Part shown: positions 11,954 through 23,076 of the stretch, in pieces
Position numbering within the stretch: the first letter of the stretch is position 1
Layout of the letters: each line of letters starts with the position of its first letter
Origin: Spirometra erinaceieuropaei
Taxonomy: Eukaryota; Platyhelminthes; Cestoda; Diphyllobothriidea; Diphyllobothriidae
DNA: 64,000 nucleotides
NCBI GenBank assembly: GCA_902702965.1
Contig: CACRXP010001164.1
Location: 36,525 to 100,524, forward strand
Direction of reading: 5' to 3'
The notes under the pieces: generated by a model
Seen by the model: the letters and a program-made list of their open reading frames with translations, nothing else
Database searches by the model: none
What the model was told of the DNA's origin: nothing
Position numbers and translations under genes: made by a program

Positions 11954-12204
11954 CTGATGCAAGGTGACCGTAACGTTATGCCACATCATCTTACATGAAA
12001 ACGTGTCAAGTCGGCTTCGTTTTGACGTTCGATGTGATTTACAATCGTAGACGGACACATGACCATGAGGGCAAATTGTGTAAGAAATTTTGCCGAATTC
12101 ATAGTTGTTTTCCGTAAACGAAATTGGTGTAACTTTTCTCACGAGATGTGTGGCAGCGGTTGCCATTAGCAGTAGACTTTTATAGCGTGGGCACTCCTCG
12201 TATA
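11954..12204 (-). CDS. Cysteine-family gene, copy E, first visible exon
   Basis: Internal exon of a very divergent fifth family member. The acceptor ttttag is followed by exactly two leading bases (TA) and then 83 codons that end at a good donor, cag then gtaaat, in phase 0. Cysteines fall at codons 4, 54 and 70, exactly as in the other four copies, and a Cys-Pro pair at codons 4-5 is shared. There is an extra Cys at codon 44 and an N-V-T sequon at codons 76-78 rather than 71-73. Outside these positions similarity is low. At least one upstream exon is needed because of the entry phase. The terminal exon was not found; it may lie in the N gap, be lost, or be too divergent to see. Function is unknown. 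Confidence 0.5.
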
Positions 12205-12457
12205 CTAAAACATGGTTCATGTATTGATAACAGGCCTTTCAACCGATTCTAAGCAAATAAACTGATGCAAGTGCAAATAACGTTAAGTGAACTGAAGTCG
12301 CCAAAGTCACGATGCATAAGAATTACATTTTTTGTAATGAAAGTATTATCATTTTTAATGAGTAACATAGTACTTTATTGCCGATACAAGCGAAGATGCG
12401 AGATCCAGGGACTAGTAAATCAGAAGCAGAAACGATCGCGGGGACAAGGACTTTATT

Positions 12458-12501
12458 CGCCTGACTTTTCGGATTCTCACTGGAATCCATCATCAGAGAC
12501 A
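12458..12501 (-). ncRNA. Hammerhead-ribozyme-like motif in a PLE-type tail
   Basis: On the minus strand a ctgatga core is followed by one extra t, a perfect 6-bp stem (ggattc with gaatcc, six-base loop cagtga), gaaa, ag and gtc. The tgtct before the core can pair with aggcg after gtc (five pairs, two of them G-U), forming stem I. This is the order of a minimal type I hammerhead with a vestigial stem III and a GUC cleavage site. Hammerheads of this minimal kind are known in Penelope-like elements. An aataaag follows the motif. The extra base between core and stem II departs from the canonical form, so activity is doubtful. Confidence 0.5.
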
Positions 12502-14107
12502 GTGGTAGAAAAGGGTGACTCCTGCTGAGCAAATCGCAGTATTTATAGGATACAGTCGCTATGTTACCGCATATCTATAGCAAGGATGACTGCCCGCTGG
12601 TGCGCTAATTGCTTGATGGCCGGCATGATTGTTAATCGCCGAAATCACATCACCCGTGTTAGATGCTGGCGTGATGATTGCTCGGTCATCTGGCTCATCG
12701 GCTTCTGAAAGTCCTGCATATTCATATGGGTCTTTAGCATAAAATCTTTTTCAAAAGGCCGGCAATTAGAAAAAAAGCGTGTCAGAATGATAATAATACT
12801 TATAACGTTACTATTGTACGGTAACGCGCTAGCATGCTTCGCTACATGGGAGGCCCGAATAAAATAAAAGCGATTAATGTCCAAAATAGCTCCTCATCCC
12901 AACGATGATATACACATGGGTTAGGGACATGCCGGATTATTACTGCAAGTTCATTACCATCCTTTAATAGCCAGGACGGATTGCTCTATTAATCAATTGT
13001 TGATGTCAATAAATGAAAACTTTTCTTTAGAAAACAATTATACAAATGTTCTCGGCGTTTGAAATATTGCAAATTACTTTTAACGAGTAAGCGATATGTT
13101 AAACCTTGCCAGAAAACAAAAAAATATAAAACCGATCGAGGTTTTATATAATGTGCGTTAGTTGGCATAATTGGTTTCATTATATGGTTACAGGAAAAGA
13201 AGTTTCCCACAAGTGCAGATTTTAAGGACCTGCAAAATACTAGTATTTGTCACTTTAAATGTCCGGCGTTATTAAACACTTCACTAAGAATTCACCGCGC
13301 AGCCGACATACAAAACATTGAATTACAGGCCAAATCTCCGTCGATGAAACTTAACAGCGCCAATAAAACAGCGACAGTGCAAAATGTCCGTAACATGTAT
13401 ATTTGAAAGATTGAAGAGCATTCTAAATGGCAACTTCTGGAAATACAAAGTATGCGTGGTATGTGTACTTAGTATAGACCAGATGACTGCCGATAATAAT
13501 ATATTCCACAAAGGACATTCTATTCTCCCATTTCAACATTGCAAATTGCACAGGGCACATACCTGTGACTGAATGGTGGAAAAAACGGTAGGTCAAACAA
13601 CTTTTGATGTTAAATCAAACGGGCAACGGTTGATGGACAGAACAGAGCGGAACTAAGTCGTAGGTTTAGAAAAAAGTACAGTAGAGTTCATTCGAATGTG
13701 CGGAAGTACACGGTCATCAAACTATTAGCGAAGAGTTTCTGCATATACCTGCACTTAATAGGGGCCGTAAAAATAAATTTAAATTGCACATGCTTTCGCT
13801 TCATATATTTAGTAATTAGTTGGATGATTGATCGGACACCTAAATTTCTTAGCAGTTACAAGTTAAAAAGAAACCCGATCAAAATTATAATCGCAAAATA
13901 TCGTCAAGTCTTTGAAAGGGACCGGTGGAACCGTTTCATGGTTAATTTCAAACTCCTTTGCGCTTACATAAGGCATAGTACGCGGATAAACGATAGAATC
14001 TCAATGCTGCAAACGGCTGATGGCGCGGAAATCCTGGAACGATAAGGATATATCGGAGTCGGTCTTTTAGATATCCCAGTCCGCCGTTAAACTTGAACGA
14101 GTCATCA
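12502..14107. other. No certain gene
   Basis: Several short frames occur on both strands (for example plus 13698-14045, 115 codons, Lys/Arg/Ile-rich, and plus 13384-13572), but none has matched splice sites or a recognisable motif. Upstream exons of copy E on the minus strand should lie here or beyond; I could not pick one. Confidence 0.3.
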
Positions 14108-14350
14108 GACAAAATGTGGTTTGCTCAAATGATGTTCGGCGGAATAACGTCGCTGAAGGCGTCTAATATGCACTGCGAGCAAAATATATTTTTAACCTGA
14201 CCCGTGGAATGTGACTTTGCCAATAGAACCGATGAGACGAGTTCCAGGAAGCAGTCTTGAAGAAAGAGACACGATCGCTGCGACAAGATCGTGTCTCCTT
14301 CTTCCTGAAAGTGACTTCAGTTCGTGGGTCTTGATGATTGGTTGGGCATG
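14108..14350. repeat. Duplicated hairpin-bearing block, copy 1
   Basis: About 240 bp repeated at 15095-15336, shared from the tttgctcaaa[t/c][g/a]atgttcg segment through ggaataacgtcg[c/t]tgaaggcgtct to gattggttgggcatg. It carries the long hairpin at 14259-14304. It does not look coding, because frames are not preserved between the two copies. Confidence 0.75.
14259..14304. other. Long stem-loop (18-bp arms)
   Basis: gaagaaagagacacgatc and gatcgtgtctccttcttc pair over 18 positions with one mismatch around a 10-base loop. A related but diverged stem is kept in the second block at 15241-15294. It may be a structured RNA, a terminator-like or precursor hairpin of a transcribed repeat, or a small inverted duplication. 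Confidence 0.6.
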
Positions 14351-14547
14351 AGACTAAGCGGTACGTTTGCTTTGTGTACCATCGGCAGACCATGAAACCG
14401 TGCAGTAGCAGAGTCAGTGAGTTTCCTACGAAAGAAATCTCAAACCGTGATTATCACAGCAGGTCAAGACAGCAAAAAAGGAAAAAACGATCAGCCCAAG
14501 ACAAACTTATTTGACTGTCTATTCAAGATTCTGATCGATCTTGGCAG

Positions 14548-14605
14548 TAGACGCTTTGATAATGGAGAGGCGTCCCAGCTTTTCGAAACGTCAACCAAAC
14601 AATTC
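14548..14605 (+). other. Degenerate PLE tail / hammerhead relic
   Basis: A ttgataa (two changes from ctgatga) is followed by one extra t and a 6-pair stem with two G-U pairs (ggagag with cttttc), then gaaacgtc. This is the same order of parts as at 12458-12501, but the core is mutated and stem I is poor. Confidence 0.35.
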
Positions 14606-15094
14606 CCTCGATCTGCTGAACACTCACCCTTCATCAGATTATCGACTCGGATGCCGTTCGTTTGCTAACATGTGATTTCAATTAGCCTCCACGTCAGTTT
14701 CATCAGACAGCGCCAAAAGTTTCTCAAGGAAGTCATTTCATGTATTGACGTTTGCGAAAAGCGAGGCCAATCCAGCCGTTAATTGTCTCATGTCGGCGGA
14801 AGTATACACGCAGTGGGGACGGACGCCACGGAAAATGCCTTAAATCCGGATCGTACATGCAAAGGGAAAAAGCAGTAAATTTCGTGAAGTCGCTTTTCTA
14901 ACACGATTTTTAAAAATTAGTTTTTAGTTTTTAATATAAAAATACTGGCAATAAATATACGAAGTAGTAAGTATTTCTCATGACGGTGATTGGACTATGA
15001 TGTCGCACGATTTGCTTAACTCAATGGTGTCAGATTTACAAAATAAATGGGACAGTGCTCGAGAAGTTTCGTAAGTTGGTGATCAGTAATCCGA

Positions 15095-15336
15095 AAAGAA
15101 TGAGATTTGCTCAAACAATGTTCGACGGAATAACGTCGTTGAAGGCGTCTGATATGTACTGCGAACAATATTTACTTTTAACCAGAACTGCGAAAAGTGA
15201 TTTTGTCAAAAGAAGCGAAGAGACGAGTCTCAGGAAGCAGTCTTAAAGAAGGAGCTACGCTCGTTTGGACAAGATCGTGTCTCCTTCTTCAAGAGAGTTA
15301 ATTTTTTTCAGGGGTATTAGTGATTGGTTGGGCATG
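15095..15336. repeat. Duplicated hairpin-bearing block, copy 2
   Basis: Second copy of the block at 14108-14350, offset by 987 bp. Its hairpin (15241-15294) has diverged in the left arm while the right arm is unchanged. Confidence 0.75.
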
Positions 15337-16583
15337 CGGTATCTGTTTGCAAAATGCGCCGCCCGTAATATACGCCCAACACTGCGCTCTGGCAACAAAA
15401 TAAGAGTTTACTCGGCGTGAGGGTCATCGCTGGGTTATGCGCGCATAATTTTAGTAGCTTGCAGCTTGCCGTCAATTACCTAGGCTATGTCGTGCAGAGA
15501 AGTCATCTTACAGTCGACGATCTTCGTGCTGGTGCATATAGTCAGTGCCAACACAAACATTTTACGTAAGTAACGCTTTCCGAACTGCCCAAACGCTTAT
15601 TTCAGTTAGTTGCATTTTTTGTTTATTATTCTTTCAGTGATTCACACCACACATAAATAAATGCCTGTTAAAAGTAATAGACGGGAGACGCCAACACTTA
15701 CATATGGTTGAAAAAACTGGTAACTGGGCCCGTGCGTTCTTGCTGTGTGACTTTTAGAATCCCCCGTTGTTTAAACCCGTGAAACTACAGTTAAGTTTGC
15801 AGCAGACAACATAGGGACTCTCAAAATAAATATTCAGCAGTCAGTTTGTTCAAAATGAATGCTCGTCTATCGGTTGTACGTATAATGCTTTGTCATATTG
15901 ACTCATAAACGCTCTTTTATACTAAAGACATGGTAGGAAAACACCTTGTACTTCCGTTTGTTTATATGCATGTCAAAAACATAACTATTTTCTAAAGACA
16001 CTGCAAAGAACTTGTTTAGAGCACTGCGTGGCACAACTGCGTAGGTGAATACAAACAGTGATGTAAACGTTACACACTCATATATCATAAGTAGATCGAG
16101 CTTATCATTGGTCTGTTAGAAGGATGTGGCTGTGAATTTGACGTATAAGTGAGAACTTTGCGCATGGAGTCAACATTCGGGGATAAAACAGAATCAGCCG
16201 ACAGGGCCTTCCCCGCTGCAACCGCTATGCACTGAAAGAAAATTGACGTCGTTGACGTCGTTTCAATAGATGACCGCGGAAGATGAGCGAGCACGCTAGA
16301 GCTAAATAATCGTTGGGGCAAAGCAACAACGCAGGCTATACATAATGTGCAAAGAAAGTTAAGAACTCCCTTACAACAGCCTGTACGAAAGTGGATTGAT
16401 GTGACCGTCGGTCGTCTAGTTACCTAAGACGGTACCGAATACCGACTACATCGCTTCAAATGTGGTGCGCGTATGCTACGGTTAAATAATGGACTATCCG
16501 AGTGTAGACATGGTAAACATAACGCACATCTTGGTGGAGTTTGCGTGATACAGGTAGCTCAAATGATACATGCGGACCGTAAG
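15337..16583. other. No gene seen
   Basis: Only short frames without splice support or known motifs (minus 15903-16321). A direct gacgtcgttgacgtcg repeat occurs near 16245. Confidence 0.35.
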
Positions 16584-16744
16584 TACCGTAGATGTGCTAA
16601 CTCCTGAAATGTCATCTAAAAAGACATATTTTGCTTTAAGTGTGGCATTATGTATATTGAATTTGTTTATGCTTTATATGTGTTAATGTATCCAAATGGA
16701 AGAAACATTGGTCCTACTATACGTGTATGCACTAGTTACACACC
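16584..16744. repeat. Foldback element, family 1, left-end fragment
   Basis: taccgtagatgtgctaactc and the following ctgaaatgtcat repeat the left end of the complete element that starts 161 bp downstream. The similarity then fades, so this is a truncated copy next to an intact one. Confidence 0.55.
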
Positions 16745-17731
16745 TACAGTAGATGTGCTAACTCATGAAATGTCAACCAAAATTTTGAAATGCCTTCTCG
16801 TATCGAAAAGATAAATTAAGTAGTGCTGTATAACTAATCATGATGCAGCATTAATCTATAATGATCCGGTTCCCAAGCAATGTCGGATTTAGAAAGAACT
16901 TATTTTTGGTTGCATGCAAGATCTTTACTCTGCAAAACATGACTACGTATGTAACATGCAATTTTCTCATTGATTTACGATGCCCTTCAATCATATTTCA
17001 TGGAAATATTCTATACAAATATTCATTCTTTCACTTATTCGGTAGAAAATTACGTCTTCTTCCAATTTCATAATCAAAAAGTGTCTAATTCGGTTTTAAA
17101 AAAACTTTTCTTATTTATGAATAATGTTAAACCCGACAGGCTCTTACACTTCCATTCAGGGTTTCATATCTACAGGCTTTATATTTTCCGTGTACGAAAA
17201 TTCATGCAGTTCTCTACGGTGTTAAGAGGAGACCATATGAGCTTCATGAAATTAAGCAGTGGATTTGAGCAATATTGTTAACTATGCAAGCGACATTCGT
17301 AAATGCGTATACATGACGCTTCATGAACAGCTATTTAATGGTAACAAAAAAATCGCACAATAAGAAACTTTTTAAAACCAAATTATGCTCTTTTTGAGTG
17401 TGAAGTTGGAAAAAGACGTAATTTTCTACCGTATACTTAAAAGAATGAATATTTTTATGCATGCCTTTTTATATATAACTGCATTTTCAAGGGCATCTAA
17501 AATCAGTGAGAAAATAGCATGCCACATAAGCAGTCATTGTTTGAAGTGTGTGGATCTTGCAAGCAGCCGAAAATAAGCTGTTTCTAAAGCCGACACCCTG
17601 AGGTATCCGGATCATGTTAGATTTATGCTGCATTATGATTTGTTTTACAACAATACTTAATTTATCTGTTCAAAACGAGAACGCATTTCGAAATTTTGGT
17701 TGAAATTTCATGAGTTAGCACATCTACTGCA
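16745..17731. repeat. Foldback element, family 1, copy a
   Basis: The left end, tacagtagatgtgctaactc then atgaaatgtcaaccaaaatt, is matched inverted at the right end (gttgaaatttcatgagttag then cacatctactgca). Inner segments are inverted too: atctataatgatccggt near 16856 against ggatcatgttagatttatg near 17610, and the acgtcttcttccaa and ttggaaaaagacgt blocks. About 0.99 kb. Related complete copies are at 30644-31618 and 56613-57598. Frames inside (16861-17281, 17385-17576) are repeat by-products. Confidence 0.8.
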
Positions 17732-18514
17732 GTTGAGAAAAACCACGCAAAACGCGTAAGAATTCGGTCATGTGACATTGATTGAGTAGGACAATTATTT
17801 GTGCGATGTGCTCGGGCCCGAAATGCATTACCTGTTGCCCAATAAGAATTAATAGTGATTAACCTACCTGTGCATGACAGTGCACTATCAAGGTCAGGGG
17901 TGCTGATTGGCCACTCTATAACCAATGACGATTCGCCGCGTCATGAGCGCATAACACTTGTGTTGTCAGCTGTTCTTGCTTCAGTCCTACCGGCAAACAG
18001 CCCCCGGTTTGCACGCATAAAACGCCAATCGGTTGGTGAAACAGTCGACCGAGGTTATTACAATGTTCACTGTGTACTCCACAGCGCAGTAAAGGCAGGG
18101 TTGGTGACCTGCGCGGCAAAGCAGTTTATAGTGGTTTTAAACGTGCGCAGAATCCTAGCCCTCTCTCCGTCTCCCCACCAAGATCCGGTGTAAAAATTAG
18201 TCTAACAGTAAGGAGGTGGGTAAGTCCAGGTGGCCGGCACGGCGTAAACACGCAGTAAAAGACATACCACCACACCTCCTGGTCCACAGCGTGCACTGAA
18301 CAGGATTTATTGCCACAGCAAACAAGGGATGTCACAGAACCCAGTTGGCGCGCGAAGAACGACAACTGGACTTGCCACCGGTCCTCAGCGTTCTCATTCC
18401 TGGCCAAGCCTGCCAGTGTATCTACCGTATGACCTGTTTTAGAGGAATATGACGAATTAGTTATAACGAGCCAAGCGGTCAAGTAATTCGCATTGTCCTA
18501 ACTGAAAAAAATCT
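17732..18514. other. GC-richer block, probable old repeat, unidentified
   Basis: From about 17850 to 18490 base composition is clearly more GC-rich than the neighbours and overlapping frames of 67-118 codons are open on both strands, which is usual for GC-rich sequence. No splice-supported exon or protein motif is seen. It could be an LTR or another element end. Confidence 0.3.
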
Positions 18515-18600
18515 CGGTGCCGCGTTGGGATTCGAACACACGACAGCAAGGAGGCGGCTTTAGTACCGCCAATGCTCTGGCCACCTGAACTGTGACGCCT
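18515..18600 (-). mobile_element. tRNA-derived SINE head, minus strand
   Basis: On the minus strand cagttcaggtggccagagc (box A-like) is followed about 30 bases later by tgttcgaatccc (box B-like). The region between does not fold into a full cloverleaf, so it is a tRNA-derived repeat rather than a tRNA gene. Confidence 0.55.
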
Positions 18601-18624
18601 CATCGTAAGACATGCGTTTAATCA

Positions 18625-18895
18625 CATTTGGGTCAATTTTACCCGCCAAACCTTTTGCAACATATGGAATTTCCCAAACTTGATACAGTAAGTCGACTGC
18701 GCAAGCAGGATTTTGAAAGTAATGCACCTAAAATCAACTTGATTACTACGAGGCTCACATAATTCATATTGAGACAAATGTGAAACATCCGACGCGCTAG
18801 TGGGATTTAAAGCCATGATAGCAAGGTGACGGCTTTTTTACATCCAATGCTGTTTTCATCTGGGCTACGAAGCCCTACCCGGAACCTGGTACTCA
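18625..18895 (-). mobile_element. Degenerate tRNA-derived SINE, minus strand
   Basis: The tagtgggatttaaagccatgatagcaaggtgacggcttt segment near 18800 parallels gttgggattcgaacacacgacagcaaggaggcggcttta near 18528, so it is an older copy of the same head. Its box B is mutated. A gggtcaattttacccgccaaaccttt tail precedes it. Confidence 0.45.
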
Positions 18896-19019
18896 TGTAA
18901 CGGATTCTAGGCCAATTATTAAGGACATCCTGCATGGGCATTCAACGGACTGTGTCAGATTCAGTGGATTTCAGACGTTGCAGTAGGTTTGGCGGGCAAC
19001 TTGTCCAAAATGTCATTAT

Positions 19020-19275
19020 ACTCAGCTCCCAATATGGGGCCTCATAGCTCAGTTGGCAAGATAGTTGGCTGTACTAAAGCATTTCTGCTTACAGCGGTGA
19101 GTTCGAATCCTACCATATCGTCGTGTTTTTTCCCAGTTGGGTCAATATAAATTGTTTACAATCTGCCAAAACATATCTAAAGGGTCAGGCAATTACCACA
19201 CTAGTTATGGACACTGATTATGGATTCGTTTGCCCTCCTTGTTGACGCATTCCGATCTATAGATAAGACGCTTGC
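19020..19275 (+). mobile_element. tRNA-derived SINE, plus strand
   Basis: cctcatagctcagttggcaa matches box A (tagctcagttgg) and gagttcgaatcc matches box B. The spacing is long (extra bases in the anticodon region) and the 3' acceptor arm does not pair well, so I call a SINE head, not a functional tRNA. The tail (ggtcaggcaattaccacact then agttatggacactgattatg) has a relative near 58320-58380. Confidence 0.55.
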
Positions 19276-19452
19276 ATTGGGAAATTTCTGTTTATGCGAT
19301 CGTGTCTAATTCTCATTAGACGCATCGCCGCGTGCTGCTGGGATATGTGAGGCACTGTAACTGTATCAGACGAACTCGGAAACCATAAACATTTGAGCAG
19401 AATCGGTTGATTCCCACTATTACTTATGGCTGTTTACATTGTATGTATCAAG

Positions 19453-19707
19453 GTCGATTTGCGCTGCCCGGGTTCAGACATAGGATTCTACCCGCACCAA
19501 TTCGTTGAGAAACGATTCGAAAATTCTCATGAATTCAGCGCCTCCATGTTGTACGCCCCAAAAAGCAGGACTCAACTTTTCATGAGGACATCAGCCAATC
19601 CACAAGTACACCAATGTTTCTACGTTGATCACGTTTTCGAGGCAAAATACTTCAGGATGTCATGCAACCTGACGTTCTCTAGTGTAGCATTTGACATTTT
19701 TCGAATG
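19453..19707 (+). CDS. Cysteine-family gene, copy A, first visible exon
   Basis: 84 family codons start at 19456 and end at donor atg then gtatgc in phase 0. Cysteines are at codons 4, 54 and 70, with C-P-G-S at 4-7, QFVEKRFE near 16-22, VHQCFY at 51-56 and the CNLTFS sequon block at 70-75. It is closely similar to copies B and D without gaps. The base pair preceding the canonical exon start (19454) is GG; the nearest AG is one base earlier, at 19451-19452, which would give three leading bases instead of two and change the joining frame. So either copy A uses a different upstream exon phase or it is damaged. The partner exon is at 23077. Role unknown; probably extracellular by its Cys and sequon pattern. 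Confidence 0.6.
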
Positions 19708-20936
19708 GTATGCATATAACACTTTTTATACGAATCAAAAAGCATTTATTAACTTAAGTGTTGCTATAATCTCATTGTCGATTGATGATCTTACGAAATA
19801 AAGTTAGCATAGAAACTACATTTTAAAAAATGAGAAAATTATTGTGACGGTTCCTTATTTTCCTAAACTTTATGCAGTCCATTTAAACTATACACGTTAA
19901 TGCAGACGATGACTGAGAAGTCCAGTATTAACCTATTTACATTCGTCAACCGGTCATGGACAAACACATGTCTTAATGATTCCGAATTTCGATATGAATT
20001 TTCGTCATCGAAGGTTTGTAAGCCCAAACCCTAACCCTATGCAATAGAGCCTTTACGCTGGGATTCGTGAGCTCACATATTCCTTCAGCATATGCACTTA
20101 TATGTATTAAAAATGGACATCCTAGAGCATGTTACTATCAAGGCTATAAATCACATCGGAATCACCCATATATTAAGAATTGATACGCGACTTCGAGAAA
20201 CTGCTGAAATAACCCTAAATAGAAATGAAAGACAAATCGGTGACTACTTTACGCATAAAGCTTGCACACTATAAGAACAGATTTGCATGTCTCGATATAG
20301 AAGATGTTGTCTGAAAAATCCCATGAGTCGCTTGTGATGGAAGGAATCAAGGCTTAACTGCGGAGTCAATCTCGCCCTCGGTTCTTGTACGTGGCCCATT
20401 ATTCAAAAAATGTGCTCGGGCCCGGGTGCTGAAATTTAACTCGATAAGCGTTCTTTCGTTCCTGAAGAAGTGTGCCTATTTCTTGTATATGTTTATAATG
20501 ACATGCCATTGTCCATGCAGATCCGCAGTCTAGATAAATTAGTCAGTTCTTAATCACCCATGGGAGAAGACGAACATAAAGAGCAAGCGATTTCATGGAA
20601 AGTGCTGTGTTCATGCTGATGTTTCGTAGACCTGTCGATTTGCATCATCAGGCTCGTGGACGGTTTTTTTCCTGCTGATCTGGACTTCTTCTGTCTTGAT
20701 AGAGATGTGGTCTGTAAATCGTCCTGCCGTCGTCTCACGCAGTAACAAGTAGCGGTTCTGTTCTATGACGTTAAGTCCAGCACAAGATATGTTTAAACTG
20801 AATGCTTTATTGCATTTTTCGACTTGGTGCCTCAGAAGTGTGAGGTAGTTGAGAAGTTCGAGAATGTCTTGCAGCAAGAAGTGGCGACTTAACTCCCTCA
20901 CCAAAAACGTCAAATAACGGTTTCTATAGCCGAAAA
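19708..20936. other. Intron of copy A, left part
   Basis: No exon-like frame with splice support. A short aaaccctaaccctatg run near 20025 and frames at 20092-20274 and minus 20550-20958 are not convincing. Part of 20550-20936 may be degraded 5' sequence of the Penelope relic that follows. Confidence 0.4.
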
Positions 20937-21817
20937 TTGAGAACATCTGAGGATACAAACGTCAACGATATTGCTACCTTGGCCGTCGACAGGCGGCACC
21001 CGACAAACGTCATGAATACAGTTGCACACTGGATCAAACTGGGCGATCTCTTGATGGACAAAGGGTTTTTTCTGCTAAGGAATGTTAATGAGTTCAAAAA
21101 CCTCGCGCACAACATAAACAATAACATTGGCGAATTGAGGGAAGGGGGCCCCAATAAAAGGAGGATAACGGACAAAATGACAACTGATTTCGTGATGGTA
21201 CACTTCATCGGCCTGCAAAATTTACGCGCGCCTGAAGGGTTCCCAAAACCCATCGTCCCCTTGTATGACTTCCTAAGAGTTGGTGATTAAAGTGACAATA
21301 CTGAACACTTTGTTTTCCCACTAAGGACTCAGAGTGGACAATAAAGTTGGTTAAAGAGTGTTTGAAGTGCATCCAATAAATCAATATAGAGGCAGACGAG
21401 GTGGTGACGCCGTCTAACATGATCTCTCTTCTCCCACCGCCCCCACTGGCGATGGACATTATCAATGGCCTTCTCGTGGAAATGTATGATGAGTTCACTC
21501 GACAGCTCTGACGAGTTCATATCATCGAGCTTCTAAAACCGTGCCTAAAGACCTTCTTCACGTTCAGCGTCCATATCTACAAGCAAACGAAGGGGCATCG
21601 ATATTCTTACCCTTGTCTGAACTAATTGCCAAACATGTTTTTCAAATGCTCGAAAATCTGGCCGTCGACGACACGTTGGCCACAATCAAAAGGAGCAATG
21701 TACGGGTTGTCGAGGTATTTAGTTTCTCCGCATTTCCTGTTTATATGGAGGGAGATGTCGATATTCATTTGCAGTTTCTCGACTAACAAGTTGCAAAGCC
21801 GGCAGGCCAGAAGATAA
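20937..21817 (+). pseudogene. Penelope-like element reverse transcriptase relic
   Basis: Degenerate PLE reverse transcriptase inside the intron of copy A, same strand. In order: an Asn-rich N-terminal stretch with NEFKNLAHNINN near 21090; a block near 21208-21275 ending PKPIVPLYDF that corresponds to the family's Y-G-L-P-K-x-H-K-x-G-x-P-L-R-P-I-V motif; a second block near 21391-21470 (EADEVVTPSNMISLLPP then LAMDII) that corresponds to the strand carrying the first catalytic Asp (S-F-D-V-V-S-L), here lost; and a third near 21560-21660 (IYKQ, then ELIAKHVFQMLENL) corresponding to the Y-x-Q-x-x-G-x-P-M-G-S-P-I-S-x-x-I-A-E region. Frame changes separate the blocks. No YVDD is readable. Clearly dead. 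Confidence 0.6.
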
Positions 21818-23076
21818 GAACAACGGTTTACCGTAAGCTGACTGACACTAGAGCCACCCTACAGTGTCTTTCACAAACTCAATTGTGGCAGCGGAAATAG
21901 AGGATTGTGTAAGGGCACTCCATATTTGACGCCAATATTTACCCGAAATCCTTTCACATGCAAGGACCTCAAAGAGCTTTATTTTGAGCGACCGAAATTG
22001 GAAAGGTTGAAATTTTAAACCAGAAATCTCTATGTAATGATGGCTTTAAAGGCGACGGCAATATTTCTAAACATTTCGGGATCATAAAACGTAATCCAAA
22101 GTAGGACAGCAAATTATTTAGACCAATGACTCGCCACAAACAGCATACCAATCATCAGTGGTCTACAATAAACGCTTTGGCACAAGACTGCATGAACACC
22201 TACTTTCAATCAAGAACACGCCGTCTTTTAGTTTTATGGTCACGTAAACATGTCTAAATATAGTTTCGCGCTTACGAAACCGTGAGTGATCGACAGAGTC
22301 AGTGGGCATCGAGCAAGGCCATAATTTGAGGTAAATGGCAAAGCTGAAAATATAAAGACCAGCAGGTGCAACACGCCTTATACTCTGGTCATGGAAGCAA
22401 AAAGGTTTCCGAAACGTATGTTGGGACGCAATATGGTTGATATAGTTTCCGTTTCTTCTTTTTAGTCTTGTAGGGAAGATTTGAGATGCAATATATACAT
22501 ATAAATTAAGAAAGGTGAAGTTATTTGGGGACCAGCAAGGAAAGACCGCGAATTCCTGGACAAAATGACCACTCTGTGCATATTTTTATGTATTGCTAGG
22601 GTATTAAGCTCTATCATCGAAATGGGTACAAGGAGCGCGTGCTTATTTGGTAATACTAACAATATTGCTTGTTTGTATGACGAGTAGCACGCAGTGTTTA
22701 GCACGCGGTGATAGCGTTTGCTCAAATTTTCATGGAAATGTCGTTGCTGGCCCCAATTAGCTATTTTCCAGACACTAGGGTCAAAAGTATTCACATTTTT
22801 AGATTCGATAGATATTTGTTCGAAACTTATTCAAGGCTGGTATTTGTAAAGCCGATCAGCATTAACTTACCAATGACATAATTACAGAGTAGTTTTCTTT
22901 CGCACTACATGTCATTTTCGGGGTAGTTGTCAGTGTTAATAGTCATAATGCGCACTTAGTTTTTAGACTGAATATGACCACATAAATACAGCCATTTTTG
23001 ATTGAATGCTTGTCTACACTTATGCAGGTTGTTTCATATTTGTCAAACAGGGAATGTGCTGTTTGTCCCATTCCAG
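21818..23076. other. Intron of copy A, right part
   Basis: No recognised element. A 110-codon minus frame (22462-22794) has no splice support or motif and is not called. Confidence 0.4.

Noticed and set aside
13698..14045. Plus frame of 115 codons
   Set aside because: Lys/Ile-rich AT-driven translation with no splice signals or motif.
19022..19110. A tRNA gene
   Set aside because: Boxes A and B are present but the anticodon region is too long and the acceptor arms do not pair, so it is a SINE head.
20025..20042. Interstitial telomere repeat
   Set aside because: Only two ccctaa-like units, too short to mean anything.
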